Positions 44,584 to 57,055 are shown, counted from the first letter of the stretch. The stretch: DNA of 64,000 nt from Lentinus brumalis (GCA_001792895.1 MARA01000024.1:558001-622000), one strand, 5' to 3'. Numbers and translations are program-made. Notes: generated by a model not told the origin, from the letters alone.

Positions 44584-47501
44584 GCAGCTCTGTTCTCATT
44601 TTCTGATTGGCAGCCCGCACTCGCACCCGTTGCTAGCGGCTGTGGTCCACCCGAGAGCCAACACGGTCAGACAGCCGGAACGGGCGAGTGCGGAAGTCGA
44701 CGACTTGGTGCCCTCACGCCGGCACCAAGTCCCGACCTCCGCGCTCCCGCATCCCCGCATCCCCGCGCGAGCCCAACATACAGGAATTTCAGAGAACCGG
44801 TACGCACATTCTAAGGAGCCCGCCCGCCTATGCGCTCGTAATTGGGACTCAAGGGCCGCGAGCTCGTGTTCCGAACTTGCCGTGCGCAGCCGTAACCTGG
44901 CCGTACACTGTCCTTGAGACTCGTGCGTGTGCCCTAGACCATTGGCACAGCGGCTCGAAATGGCGGGATGGCGGGAGGGTGGGAGATGGCGTGCGTCGCG
45001 CGGGGCCGTGAGTTCGCGGTGAAACGCGGTTTTGCGACCTCGGCGGATGGGCTTCCGATGCGGTGCGAACGACGGTGATGGTGCGATGCGTGTGCATTTT
45101 GAGTTTGAGCGCGAGAGGACCGCGAGTGGACCGCGAGTGGACACGTGTGGCGGAATTTCACTGGCACGCGTGGCGTAGAGATAGCGGCGATGGGAGGCTT
45201 CCCGAACGTCCGAGAGGAGCTCGCGTAGAGTGCGTGGCGCGGCGGGGGCGAGACGAGGATCGACGCGACGAGCTTCAGTCGTTGTTCGTCGATGTCCGTC
45301 TGGCACGAGACGGCGGGAGATGAGGATGGGGTGTTGATGGATGCTCTTGGGCGCCGTCGCGTCGACCGTCGCGGCGAGATACTGCGGGTGAGCTTACCTG
45401 ATGGTGCACGGGAGAAAACGCGCGACGGGGACGCAGATCGCAACGCCTGCGCATATAGCCGGATTATAACATGTTGTGCGCGTCGAACGGGGCTGTTCCC
45501 GCGGGGATACGATGAGCGGCGGGCGAGGAGTGGGCAATCTTGTGCCGCTGGCGGGAGAGAAGGGGTTGCCGGTGGCGAGGCGCGAGTTGGATACGCGCGA
45601 AACGAGCTGGAGGGGTGCGTACGATTGAGGCGCTGTGTGTGAGGGCGACCTATGCAGTGCAGGACGGTCTGCAGGTGGGGGAGGCCGGTTCGCGGGATAT
45701 GTGCTTCATGGGAGCGATTCGGGCATAGGTCGAGGGACGATAGAAGACTGGCGTACGAGAGGGCAGGAAGATGTCGGCGGCGGGTGTATGCGTCACGCAG
45801 CGGGGGCTGCTCGAGAATGCAACGCGTCGCCTGCGTACAGCGGGGTAGAGCCGGGGAGGACGGTGCTGTGTTGTGTGCGTGGGGCAGACTAGACGCACTT
45901 GCAGGGTGGACGTCGGACACGAGAGCAGCGAACGGATGGCGCAGAGAGGAGGGCAGCGGCAGTGAGGGAGCCGTGAAAAGGACGAGCGTGGATTGGCCCA
46001 GCAGGATGAACGGCAAGATTAAGCGAGCGGACTCCTTTCCCGCTCGTGTCGGACGCCCGTTTCCGCCCGGGAGAGCGGGCCGGCCCCGCACACTGTGAAC
46101 GGCGATGATGATGCAGCCCACAAGCCTTGTCCCCTACCCCCATCTTCTGCTGACCAGGAGTGTACGTACTTGACGACGTCGAACATGTCTAGCTCCGGGA
46201 AGGTCATCTCTGGAAAGGAGGTCGCTCAGCACAATTCGCGCGAGAGCTGTTGGATAATTGTCCATGGTGAGTGCTGTTCTTGCAGGCCGTCATGGGAAGG
46301 GAGACGGGAGAGTAACTGAGGAGGTCTCCGCACTTTGCAGGCAAGGTTTATGATGTTACGGAGTTCTTGGATGGTGAGGCAGACTCCCAAGGCTCGCCCG
46401 TTCGAGACACTGAGTCTCATGTCGTCCTAAGACCACCCCGGCGGCAGCAAGATAATCCTAAAGTACGCTGGCAAGGACGCCACGTAAGCTTGTTCCTCCA
46501 GACGCATATTACAACAGACATCTGACAGTCATCACTTCCTAGGGCAGAGTACGACCCCATTCACCCACCGGACGCTATCAAGACGCACCTCCCTCCCGAG
46601 AAGCAGTCAGTATCTCTGTTCACTCACAGATCAAGTTGTCTAACCAAGCGCTTCGCAGCCTTGGCGATGTCGACCCTCAGACCGTTTTGAAGGTCGAGGT
46701 GGAGGTGTCTGACCAGGAGAAGGCGCGTATGGATCGCATAGCGAACCGCCCATCACTCTCAGAAATCCTGAACCTACACGACTTCGAGGTGAGTCCTGCG
46801 CGACGTGGCCCCGTCTGTGGGTGCTAACAGGATGCTCGAGGCTATCGCACGAGCCGTGATGCCAGAGAAGGCCTGGGCGTACTACAGCTCTGCAGCCGAC
46901 GACGAGATCACGAACCGCGAGAACCACGCCGCGTACCACAGGATATGGTGGAGACCACGCATCCTGCGCGACGTCACGCACGTGGACTGGTCGACCACGA
47001 TTCTCGGCCACCCGTCCAAGATGCCGTTGTACATCGTATGTCGGCTACCTTCCCTGTTCTCTGCTGACATGTGCGCTGACCATGACGTCGCAGACTGCTA
47101 CCGCGCTGGGCAAGCTCGGACACCCGGACGGCGAGCTCAATCTGACGAAGGCGGCGGCGAAGCACGGCGTCATCCAGATGGTACGTGGGCTGTGACGCAT
47201 GTGTCGGCGGTCGGGAGTCGCTCACCCAAGGCAGATCCCGACGCTCGCCTCGTGCGCGTTCGACGAGCTCGTCGACGCCGCGCAGCCCGGGCAGGTGCAG
47301 TTCCTGCAGCTGTACGTGAACAAGGACCGCGCGATCACGAAGAAGTTCGTGCAGCACGCAGAGAAGCGCGGGATCAAGGGGCTCTTCATCACGGTCGATG
47401 CACCGCAGCTCGGCCGGCGAGAAAAGGACATGCGGCAGAAGTTCGAGGCCGAGGACCCGGCAGAGGTGACGGGGAACAACCAGGAGAGCAAGGTCGACCG
47501 G
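44584..47501 (+). repeat. Segmental duplication unit A
   Basis: Closely similar to 53284-56218. Homology starts at gcagctctgttctc in both copies, offset by exactly 8700 bases. It ends abruptly after tcgaccgg, with offset about 8717. It covers about 1.6 kb of GC-rich upstream DNA plus the first half of a cytochrome b5/FMN dehydrogenase gene. The upstream part differs by many small indels, the gene part by few substitutions. The non-coding part, including introns, is well conserved, which points to a recent event. Confidence 0.9.
46185..47501 (+). pseudogene. Truncated cytochrome b5/FMN dehydrogenase, copy A
   Basis: This reads as copy B does from MSSSGKVISGKEVAQHNSRE through the cytochrome b5 domain (HPGGSKIILKYAGKDAT, IHPPDAIKTHLPPEK). 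It continues into the FMN domain as far as FLQLYVNKDRAITKKFVQHA, GIKGLFITVDAPQLGRREKD and NNQESKVDR. All introns up to there match copy B. At 47501 the homology stops and unrelated sequence follows (tgcatgtactggcgcag). The catalytic His motif, flavin phosphate loop and C-terminal tail are therefore absent. No frameshift is present before the break. A b5-only or truncated product could still be made, but a working dehydrogenase could not. Confidence 0.88.
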
Positions 47502-50128
47502 TGCATGTACTGGCGCAGAAGCAATATATCTTGTTCGCCCTCGCGGCCTCGCGCTTGCCGAGATCGTGCATCTAGCCGGGAGGCTGGTAGCCTCGAGGCG
47601 CGTGCCAGACTGCCAGAGAATTAGAGCGCAAGATAGGGTGCTCTGGGGGCCGTATAGAGCAGTAGGACGTGCGCAGAGGATGGTGGGCTCGGGCAGCGGA
47701 CTGGGCGGGCAAGCCAGCCACCGGCAGGAAGTCTGAGAAACCACCCGTGTTATTATTCTACGAGGTACAGCACATGGACTACTACCAGCAAACCCCCAAC
47801 CCGCGCAGAAGAGCCCCGGTAAGACAACCGCGAGACGTCCAAATCCGCGGTCGACGAACGGGCGCCTATTCCGTGGACGTGCGACGTGCGCGCGGAGAGG
47901 CTCTGGCGACTCTGCTGTCTACCACCACCTCGCCCGTTCAACGCTTGGATACTCGCCCTTTTCCTCCTCGCCTTCTGCGTACTTTAGGCCTGTGCTGGCG
48001 CAAGATGTCGCCGATGACCACCGCGCAGCTTGACGACCCTCTGGCTGCGGCCCTCCTTCAACTCGCCACCGATGCGATGCAGCGCAAGGTAAGTGCGATC
48101 TCGTACCTGTATCCAGCCCCGCGAACCGTGCAACCCCGCCCACCCTCTCTCAGCCCTCCTCAAGGACCTTCTCGCCGCCCTCGCGCTCGCTCTTGCGCGC
48201 TTTTGCCCGACGCGTGATGTCACCTTGCTTGATCAGGCAGGTCACTGGTCAGTGCACGACCAGGCAAGTTCGTGCAGAAAAGACATACCAAGTTTGCGAG
48301 CTGACGGTCGCTCGCGACTAGAGATGAACAGCTGGTATGTCTTCCTGGGCTGCGACTGGAATTGTCGGACGCTGAGCCTATGCCGAGTGCGGTTCAGAGT
48401 CGGAACGGCTGACTTGTGTTCTGGAGCACAGAATCTACAGATAATCTTCGGCCGCGCAGTCCTGTCAGGCTCCGCGTGTAAGTGTCCGACGTCGGTGAGT
48501 CCGAGACGCTTACTCCCGGTGCTGGACGATAGGTATGCAAGTCTCGGCGCATATCTGGCTGGTAAGGCTGCAGCAGAACTCAGTCAATGTGCTGGAACCG
48601 GCCTCCGACAGGCCTCCGTGCAGGCGTGCGGTACGACCCGCACCGACGGCCGAGACATACATGTGAGATTATGAGGTAAGTCTTGCGTACATGCCAGAGA
48701 CCGTGGGAATTGAACAACTCACCGGCCGAGGCTTGTTACGGGCCAGCCCTCCCAATGCGCGGTCCACCGTGCACGTCGTGACTCGTATGTCCGTAAGCTC
48801 TTCAGATCCTCAGGCCTGCGAGACGAGCACGACTGCGACCTGTGAATTCTTGCCGCGGCCGCCAAGTCTCGGGTCCAACCTGGACAAGTCGCGGTGGAGC
48901 TCACCGTCATGGACAATCAGGGACAGATGCTGAGCTCGTGAACGAGGCGGGGGCAGCGGGAGTGGCCAGTATACAGTGGTGAATGCCGGCGGCGCGTCCG
49001 CTGTCTGCGCCGTGGACGCTGAGTTCGCCCATAGCTTCCTAGCATCCAGAGGGTGAATGAAATGCTGTCGCACGCACAGGAAACGAAGGGAAACTTACCA
49101 TTTGCCCAACTAGCATTCAAGTTCCGATGTGTAGGCCTCGACAGATGTGCTGCTCGCGATGTCAATGCACTGTCTCAAGCCGCTGAGGTCCTGTGCGGCC
49201 AGGAGGTGCCGTTCGTGCACTCCGTCGCCATGCGGCTGGTGCGCTGGTTGCTCTAGCAGGTTATTCCGGGCAGCGATACGCATCGGGGAAATACAGGTGC
49301 TTACTACGCAGCAATGCGCCGCTGAGATTCGGTCTGAGAACGCAGTCAGGACGCCGCGGCGACGACTCGAGCTTGCCGTTCGGCGTCTTGCAACTGGGCA
49401 TGATCAGGGTAGTGCTAGGATACGTCCCCAGTTTGCAGACGGAGCCAACTGAAGGGCACATGACGGTCAGTACCAACAGATACTAATATAAATTGGTAGG
49501 GCAAGCCTCGAGCTCGAGAGACTCACGATGCGTGCGGCAACTGCTGTTGCAGCAGTCAGCATGCAGAGGGGACCGAAGAGGCTGGGCATAGGCTGGAATA
49601 AATATGGGAGAGGATGTGCAGGAGCGGCAGGAGCAGTGCGTGGCGAGGGGATGGTGGCAGGAGGATGGTGAGGGATTTTGACAAGGGTTCGCTAAACTGT
49701 CTGCTGCCACGTCGGCGTGGAGGAGGGATATTGCCGACTTGCATTACGTACTTATCTTGTGAGGTCTAGGCGGTGGGGGTGCCGCCGCTGCATGGGACGG
49801 CGACTCGGAACCAATAAACATTGGCTGATGATTATATTAAGGCCTCCTCCTTGGCCCAGTTCCGAGTCAGTCTGACAGAATCCATGTGTCTCTGGCTATC
49901 TATCGCACATGCAGGCTGTTTTCACATGGCCCGAGGTACCACATTGCACTCGGAGAACTATATAAGTAGGTGAGATAGGGACCCGTAAGCAACATGCACG
50001 CTGCAGCACCGGTAGTAGTAGAGAGTAGTAGTGGAATGCAGGGTGATTCATTCGAGTTCAATCTCAAGAGCACGCTGTAGGATATTGTGCTCTCAATCCG
50101 AGCTCAACATTGAGCTCAACTACCCCAA

Positions 50129-50293
50129 CGTGCCAATGACAGGCCAGAGGACGAGGTCAAGCGAGAGAATGCAGTCGGTAGCGCCTTGACAACTAGCACT
50201 ACCGCCGGGTGCTTGCACGCATTGCAACTCAATTTGGACATCCTGCTCAAGGATCCCTCCTTCACTAACGTCCTCGGCCATTTGCTGACTTGA
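50129..50293 (+). other. Coding-like fragment, 54 residues
   Basis: The frame begins RANDRPEDEVKRENAV, runs through AGCLHALQLNLDILLKDPSF and ends TNVLGHLLT at a TGA. Its amphipathic composition looks like protein, unlike its shadows. No ATG lies in frame just upstream, so it would need an upstream exon or is a remnant. No family is recognised. Confidence 0.25.
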
Positions 50294-52388
50294 TTATGCA
50301 ACTCTGGTAAGGCATAGGCATGCTAATGACGTGTGTTTGAGGGTTATAACATTGAATAACGGCGCAACTTGTGTTTCCTCTGTATGTCCGATACCTTGCC
50401 CTGACAGTTCAAGCAGGATGTACCAGGCAAGGCTTTGTCCAAGTGGCAAGTAGCCAATTATACCACTGCAATAGCCCAGAACCGATACAGACATGGTAAG
50501 CCCCACATACAAATGGAACACTCGGAAACGTGAGCTTTTGCTTGGATCCCCTCCTCCTGCCCCAAGTGACAAATGTACGACGGCAGCGGACACAAACAAT
50601 TGCAGCATCACCATCAGAGCGCTTATAAGGCTACCCGAGCACTGCCCAGCGACTCACGCGACTCCAGGATGCCACGAGAAGTCAGAATCTGTGTTTCAGC
50701 ACTCTGAGCATACTCACGGTTGCCCCTCCCGCTTCTCCGTATGCCTGTGTCATTTCGTGGTTGGCTCGCTCCCGGATGACTCTAGGCCTCCCATGACGTA
50801 CTGATGTAATAAGCGCAACAGGATTCCCGTGGATTCCGCCCCCGGAAGATGGGTCTCGTACGATGTATTCGTGCACGGACCCTCTTGCTTTCCTACAAAT
50901 ACCCCGGCCTCTCGACAACTAGCTCAGTACCTATCTCTCTCCCCTCGTTTTGCGTCCTTCCCCGCCCCCTCTCTCCTTAGCTTACTTATCTTTGTTTCAA
51001 GTCTTTCAGACACTTTCTCGACTCAGACCTTTGCGTTGCCGTACTTACTCGTTCCCTCAGCCCGTCACGGTTGCAGTGCGACAAGCCTCGCTCGGCCCGG
51101 GCTCGACTTTCAGGTAAGCCAATATCGCTTCCTCATGCATGTACGAGGTATTGACGCTCCGGGAGTACACAGACATATCTTTATCTGCGCTCGAGGCGCC
51201 GCCAATCTGTGCGTACCGCACCTGAGCGTGCCTCCTGCACCGTCCGGCCTTACTAGTAGGACTTACCCGCCACAAGAGCACCTCGACGTCGAGACTCCAG
51301 CGGTCGACTTCGGCTGTGAACAATGCTCGGGGACGCCGAAGCCCTGTGGGTATGTCAGCTGGGGCTGCTGCGCCGTTGAGGTCTCACTCACCGCTCGCTC
51401 AGATCGGTATCTCGGCTATCGAACGCCCGGCCGTATGTCGCTAATCGGGCTGTCCTCGTGCCCGTAAGCCTTGGCCCTTGTCCGGAGATATTTACTTACG
51501 TGAGTGCATCGACGAGGTTTCAAAAGATCTATGTGCTGATCAGTACGCAGGATTACTTGGCCCGGTACGCGTAACGCTGCCTGCTTGCCACTTCCACCAT
51601 GTCGGCATGGGTTTTAACACGTTGATCAGAACTTGCTTCCGCGCCGCGCCCTGAAGGTGAGTTGCCGCTCTTCAAGTTGGCATCACTTCGGCTTACATGC
51701 CGCGTCGGTGGCCGCTGCGTAGAGGTTGCGATGTCAGGTCCGAGGCCGATGTCCGCCGCGGCATAGTTTGTGTGCCAGCGAGATCTCTCTCTCTGTACAC
51801 GTGAACCGGCATTGTACGGCCCTCGTGCGGACATCGCGTGAATACTGTGGTTCAGGCGAGGTGGACTGGATGGTACGTACAAGTTCGACTTGTCAGTGCT
51901 GCCGTTGTCGACTGAGATGTGGGTTCAGGGTTACTTAGCCAGCTGCTCGCGAGTCGCCGCCCGACTATAGGACGCAGCACTGACCCAAGCGGACCCTGGC
52001 TCGACGCGAGCCTTGTCGTCTCCATGTCCCGGTGATCGCTGGCACCGAACGCCGGGTCGTATGTCAATGCTTACGCCTCGGTGGACGGCTGGCACTGGAG
52101 GCGGTACCACCGTAACGCAGATCGCTGATGACCTGCAGGTACGTCAGACATAACGCGTTCCTGTGGCTTCGGCAAAGCTTGCTGACTCTACTTACCGGCC
52201 TGCCGGCCACACGCAGGCATCGCTCATGAACCGTGCATGCATCGGTGACCAGGGTCCAGCATATCCCGGCGTCCTGCGACAGACCCGTCAGCCTATTAGG
52301 CACGTACTTTCGGCTCGACGTCCACGGCGCGCAGAAGCTGACTTGCGGATGCGCAGATCAGGAGTCGAGCGTCGAGTTCGCGCCAGGT

Positions 52389-52433
52389 ATGCGAGTCGTC
52401 TGCAGATGTGAACCATCTGCAGACGACTCGCAT
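52389..52433. repeat. Perfect 20-bp inverted repeat, 5-nt loop
   Basis: ATGCGAGTCGTCTGCAGATG at 52389-52408 is followed by tgaac, then its exact reverse complement at 52414-52433. Such a long, perfect arm is unusual for this window. It may be a real cruciform or hairpin, a recent foldback insertion, or an assembly artefact. Confidence 0.95.
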
Positions 52434-52446
52434 GTTTGTTCTTCAG

Positions 52447-52584
52447 GCCTCCGTCGCTCCGCCGGTCTGCTTGTCCGAGCGTCCGCTTGGATTGCTTCGA
52501 GACACAAGCAACGCGGCGCGTGAATCGTTCCTCGACGACGCGTACCGCCCAGTCATCATCAAAGAGTCTGGCTGTGACGTCGAG
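52447..52584 (+). other. Candidate internal exon, hypothetical protein
   Basis: An open stretch of 46 codons lies between a cttcag acceptor and a gttgtaag donor. It begins ASVAPPVCLSERPLGLLRDT and ends with AYRPVIIKESGCDVE. It reads like genuine protein, and the next candidate exon begins at 52907. It is just right of the perfect inverted repeat. No family is recognised. Confidence 0.3.
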
Positions 52585-52906
52585 GTTGTAAGCATCGAGA
52601 GCGCTGTTCCGGTGCTCGTACGTCAGCAACGCCGTCCGTTACAACGAACCACGACTGACATGACTCACACAGTACACGCACAGACCGTCACTTCAAAACT
52701 GTGCGTGCGTGCCCGGGCCCGAGGACGGCGAGCTCTCTCGCGAGTGAGTACTCCTTGTGGGTCTTGCGGCTCGATCATTGTCTGACGTCGACGCTGTCGC
52801 AGATTCGCGAGAGCTGTGGGAGTGGACTGGTGAGTGCGTGCGATCCTCTGTAGACTGTCAAGAGGACAAATACTGACCGGCCCTGCGCTCCTGCTCTTCG
52901 CGACAG

Positions 52907-53053
52907 TTCCTCCTCCGCTCCCAGATTCTCAATGACGTGCTCGGCCGGGACCGGATGTTCTCGTGTACCATCTGGTACGAGGCAGTCCGTTCCGAACTCG
53001 CCTTGGCCTCAGCACTGACGAGCCTCTCAGAAAGCAGTATATTATGCGCGTAG
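52907..53053 (+). other. Candidate terminal exon, hypothetical protein
   Basis: Following a cgacag acceptor, 48 codons read FLLRSQILNDVLGRDRMFSC, then TIWYEAVRSELALASALTSL, and stop at TAG (53051-53053). Together with 52447-52584 and weaker open pieces near 51240-51340, it suggests a multi-exon hypothetical gene on the plus strand. The 5' end is not identified. Confidence 0.3.
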
Positions 53054-53283
53054 CTACGTACATGGCTTGGGATACGGTCCGGCACGTACCGTTTCTTCTC
53101 CGTCTCCGCGTCGACGGTCGAGCCGAGCCGCGCCGCGCCGCTCCGCCTCGCTATGAACGCAGCACGTACCGCGTCCCCGTCGCTGGTGCTATAACGGGGC
53201 TGCTGAACCCTCAGGCCTCAGCCCCCGGTCTTGAAGACAGCCGAGATGTGACCTGCGCTCCGCGCAACCAGCGGACGCGCGTC

Positions 53284-56218
53284 GCAGCTCTGTTCTCGGA
53301 TTCTGGACGGCAGCCCGCAGTCAGTCGCACGTGTCGCTGACGGCCATCGTCCACCCGAAAGCCAACACGGCCAGACAGCCGGAACGGGCGAGTACGGAAG
53401 TCGACGACTTGGTGTCCTCACGCCGGCACCAAGTCCCGACCTCCGACCTTCGCGCTCCCGCATCCCCGCGCAAGCTCAGCATACAGGAGAACCGGTACGC
53501 ATATCCTGAGACCGTCCTCGAGGACCCCGCCCGCCTATGCGCTCGTAATCGCCACTTCGCTGGCGGAACCCAAGGGCCGCGAGCTCGAGTTTCGAACTGG
53601 TTGTGCGTAGCCGTAAACTGGCCATACTGTCCTTGAGACCTGTGCGTGTGCCCTACATCGGCACAGCGGCTCGAAGTGGCGGGAGGGCGGGAGGGCGGGA
53701 GAGGGCGTGTCGCGCGGGGCCGTGAATTCGCGATGAAACGCGGTTTTGCGACCTCGGCGGATGGGCTCCCGATGCGGTGCGGACGACCGTGATAGTGCGA
53801 TGCGTGTGCAGTGTGCTTGCGAGCGCGAGAGGACGGCGGGGTGGACACGTGTGGCGGACTGTTCACTGGCACGCGTGGCGTAGAGATAACGGCAATGGGA
53901 GGCTTGCCGAACGTCCGAGAGGGATGGTGGCCACAGGGTGCGTGGCGCGGCGGGGGCGGGACGGGGATCGACGCGACGAGGTTAAGTCGTTGTTCGTCGT
54001 CGCCCGTCTGGCGCGAGACGGCGGGATGAGGATGGGGTGTTGATGGATGCTCTTGGGCGCCGTCGCGGCGACATACTGCGGGTGAGCTCACCTGATGGTG
54101 CACGGGAGAGAACGCGCGACGGGGACGCAGATCGCAACGCCCCGCGACACGGCGCATATAACCGGATTATAACATGTTGTGCGCGTCGAACGGGGCTGAT
54201 CCCGCGTGGGTACGATGAGCGGTTGGCGAGGAGTGGGCAATCTTGTGCCACTGGCCGGAGAGACGGGGTTGCCGATGGCGAGGCGCGAGTTGGATACGCG
54301 CGAAACGAGCTGGAGGGGTGCGTACGAGTGAGGCGCTGTGTGTGAAGGATGCAGCTATGCAGTTGCAGGACGGTCTGCAGGTGGGGGAGGCCGGTTCGCG
54401 GATATGTGCTTCATGGGGGCGATGTGGGCATAGGTCGAGGGACGATGGAAGGCTGGCGTACGAGAGGGCAGGAAGATGTCGGCAGCGGGTGTATGCGTCA
54501 CGCAGGCGGGGGCTGCTCCAGATTGCAACGCGTCGCCTGCGTACAGCGGGGTAGAGCCGGGGAGGACGGTGCTGTGTTGTGTGCGCGGAGCAGAGACGGC
54601 GGCTAGGCGCACTTGCAGGGTGGACGTCGGACACGAGAGCAGCGAACGGATGGCGCACAGAGGAGTGCAGCGAGCGAGGGAGCCGTGAAAAGGACGAGCG
54701 TGGATTGGCCGGGCAGAATGAACGGCAAGATGAAGCGAGCGGACTCCTTCCCTCTCCTTCCCGCTCGCGTCGGACGCCCGTTTCCGCCCGGGAGAGCGGG
54801 CCGGCCCCGCACACTGTGAACGGCGATGATGTGTGACCACAGGCCTTGTCCCCCACCCCCATCTTCTGCTGACCAGCAGTATACGTACTTGACGACGTCG
54901 AACATGTCTAGTTCCGGGAGAGTCATCTCTGGAAAGGAGGTCGCCCAGCACAATTCGCGCGAGAGCTGTTGGATTATCGTCCATGGTGAGTGCTGTTCTT
55001 GCAGGCCGTCATGGGAAGGGGAAGGGAGAGTGACTGAGGAGGTCTCCGCACTTTGCAGGCAAAGTTTATGATGTTACGGAGTTCTTGGATGGTGAGGCAG
55101 ACTCCCAAGGCTCGCCCGTTCGAGACACTGAGTCTCATGTCGTCCTAAGACCACCCCGGCGGCAGCAAGATAATCCTAAAGTACGCTGGCAAGGACGCCA
55201 CGTAAGCTTGTTCCTCCAGACGTATGTGACAACAGACATCTGACAGTCGTCACTTCCTAGGGCAGAGTACGACCCCATTCACCCACCGGACGCTATCAAG
55301 ACGCACCTCCCTCCCGAGAAGCAGTCAGTATCTCTGTCCACTCACAGATCACGTTGTCTAACCAACCGCTTCGCAGCCTAGGCGATGTCGACCCTCAGAC
55401 CGTTTTGAAGGTCGAGGTGGAGGTGTCTGACCAGGAAAAGGCGCGTATGGATCGCATAGCGAACCGCCCATCACTCTCAGAAATCCTGAACCTACACGAC
55501 TTCGAGGTGTGTCCTACGCGACGTGCCCCCGTTTGTGGGTGCTAACAGGCTGTTTGAGGCTATCGCACGAGCCGTGATGCCAGAGAAGGCCTGGGCGTAC
55601 TACAGCTCTGCAGCCGACGACGAGATCACGAACCGCGAGAACCACGCCGCGTACCACAGGATATGGTGGAGACCACGCATCCTGCGCGACGTCACGCACG
55701 TGGACTGGTCGACCACGATTCTCGGCCACCCGTCCAAGATGCCGTTGTACATCGTATGCCGGATACCTTCCCTGTCTCTGCTGACATGTGCGCTGACCAT
55801 GACGTCGCAGACTGCTACCGCGCTGGGGAAGCTCGGACACCCGGACGGCGAGCTCAACCTGACGAAGGCGGCGGCGAAGCACGGCGTCATCCAGATGGTA
55901 AGTGGGCTGTGACGCATGTGTCGGCGGTCGGGAGTCGCTCACCCAAGGCAGATCCCGACGCTGGCCTCATGCGCGTTCGACGAACTCGTCGACGCCGCGC
56001 AGCCCGGGCAGGTGCAGTTCCTGCAGCTGTACGTGAACAAGGACCGCGCGATCACGAAGAAGTTCGTGCAGCACGCAGAGCAGCGCGGGATCAAGGGGCT
56101 CTTCATCACGGTCGATGCACCGCAGCTCGGCCGGCGAGAAAAGGACATGCGGCAGAAGTTCGAGGCCGAGGACCCGGCAGAGGTGACGGGGAACAACCAG
56201 GAGAGCAAAGTCGACCGG
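53284..56218 (+). repeat. Segmental duplication unit B
   Basis: Partner of 44584-47501. It holds the same 1.6 kb upstream region and the first half of the FMN dehydrogenase, but here the gene continues to its natural end at 57055. This copy therefore looks like the parent, or at least the full-length one. Confidence 0.9.
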
Positions 56219-57055
56219 TCGCAGGGCGCTGCACGTGCCATCAGCGTACGTCGTCTCAGCACGTCTATGTGCTCCTGCTCACAGTGACACGGTGATAGTC
56301 CTTCATCGACCCCGGCTTGGACTGGAAGGACATCCCCTGGTTCCAGAGCATCACCAAGAGTGAGTCGGACGCTCGCTAGTCAGACTGCACGCAACTGAAC
56401 CGCCCGCCAGTGCCGCTCATCCTCAAGGGCGTCCAGTGCTGGGAAGACGCTCTGCAAGCTTACGACCTGGGGCTCGCCGGCGTGGTGCTCTCCAACCACG
56501 GCGGCCGGCAGCTCGACTTCTCGCGCTCGGGCATCGAGGTGCTCGTCGAGGTCGTCCGCGAGCTCCGCGCGCGGCGCGGGCTCTCGTTCCCGAACGAGAA
56601 GTTCCAGCTGTTCGTCGACGGCGGGGTGCGCCGGGCCAACGACGTCCTCAAGGCTGTCGCGCTCGGGGCGACCGCGGTCGGCGTGGGGCGCCCGTTCTTG
56701 TACGCGTTCTCGTCGTACGGGTTCGAGGGCGTCGACCATGCGCTCCAGATCCTCCACGTAGGTCGCAACCGTGTCGCATCGACGGTTTTAGTCACTGATG
56801 GAGACACTTCCAGGATGAATTTGAGATGAACATGCGTCTGCTCGGCGCTCGGACGCTCAAGGAGGTCGTGCCCGAGATGGTCGACGCGTCGTCGTTGCAG
56901 TCCCACATCGTGGCTGTCCCCGGTGACCGGCTGTACGACTCGAACTGTGCGTGCTCTCTTCCGTAGTTTCCTCGAGAGCTGGTACTGACGCAAGTGTGGT
57001 GGTAGACGAGAGCATGCAGCACGCTCGGCTGCGGGAAGTCAAGTCGAAGATGTAG
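54904..57055 (+). CDS. CYB2: Cytochrome b5/FMN L-lactate dehydrogenase-type enzyme, copy B
   Basis: This flavocytochrome b2-type enzyme oxidises L-lactate or a related 2-hydroxy acid. It starts MSSSGRVISGKEVAQHNSRE. The cytochrome b5 domain has both haem ligands, in DHPGGSKIILKYAG and DPIHPPDAIKTHL. A linker (VDPQTVLKVEVEVSDQEKAR) leads to the FMN barrel: AWAYYSSAADDEITNRENHA, PLYITATALGKLGHPDGE, FLQLYVNKDR, GLFITVDAPQLGRREKDM. The C-terminal half shows SFIDPGLDWKDIPWFQSITK, the catalytic His motif VVLSNHGGRQLDFSRSG, the flavin phosphate loop LFVDGGVRRANDVLKAVALG and GVGRPFLYAF. It ends HARLREVKSKM. About ten introns. No mitochondrial presequence precedes the b5 domain, unlike yeast Cyb2, so a cytosolic location is inferred. 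The gene symbol is by family only. Confidence 0.9.

Larger units (their letters stand above)
47502..53283. other. 5.8 kb between duplicate units, mostly unexplained
   Basis: No complete gene could be assembled. Coding-like pieces with plausible splice borders are listed separately (50129-50293, 52447-52584, 52907-53053). A further start-like exon is 48004-48088 (MSPMTTAQLDDPLAAALLQL, then a gtaagt donor). CT-rich promoter-like sequence lies at 50930-51010, and a ctatataag box lies near 49959-49968. Terminal repeats or transposase motifs were not found by eye. Confidence 0.4.

Noticed and set aside
44934..46121. A 395-codon open frame on the minus strand upstream of copy A
   Set aside because: The duplicate at 53300-54860 breaks the same frame several times although the DNA is otherwise very similar. 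Composition is Pro/Ser/Arg-rich, as expected for a chance frame in GC-rich DNA.
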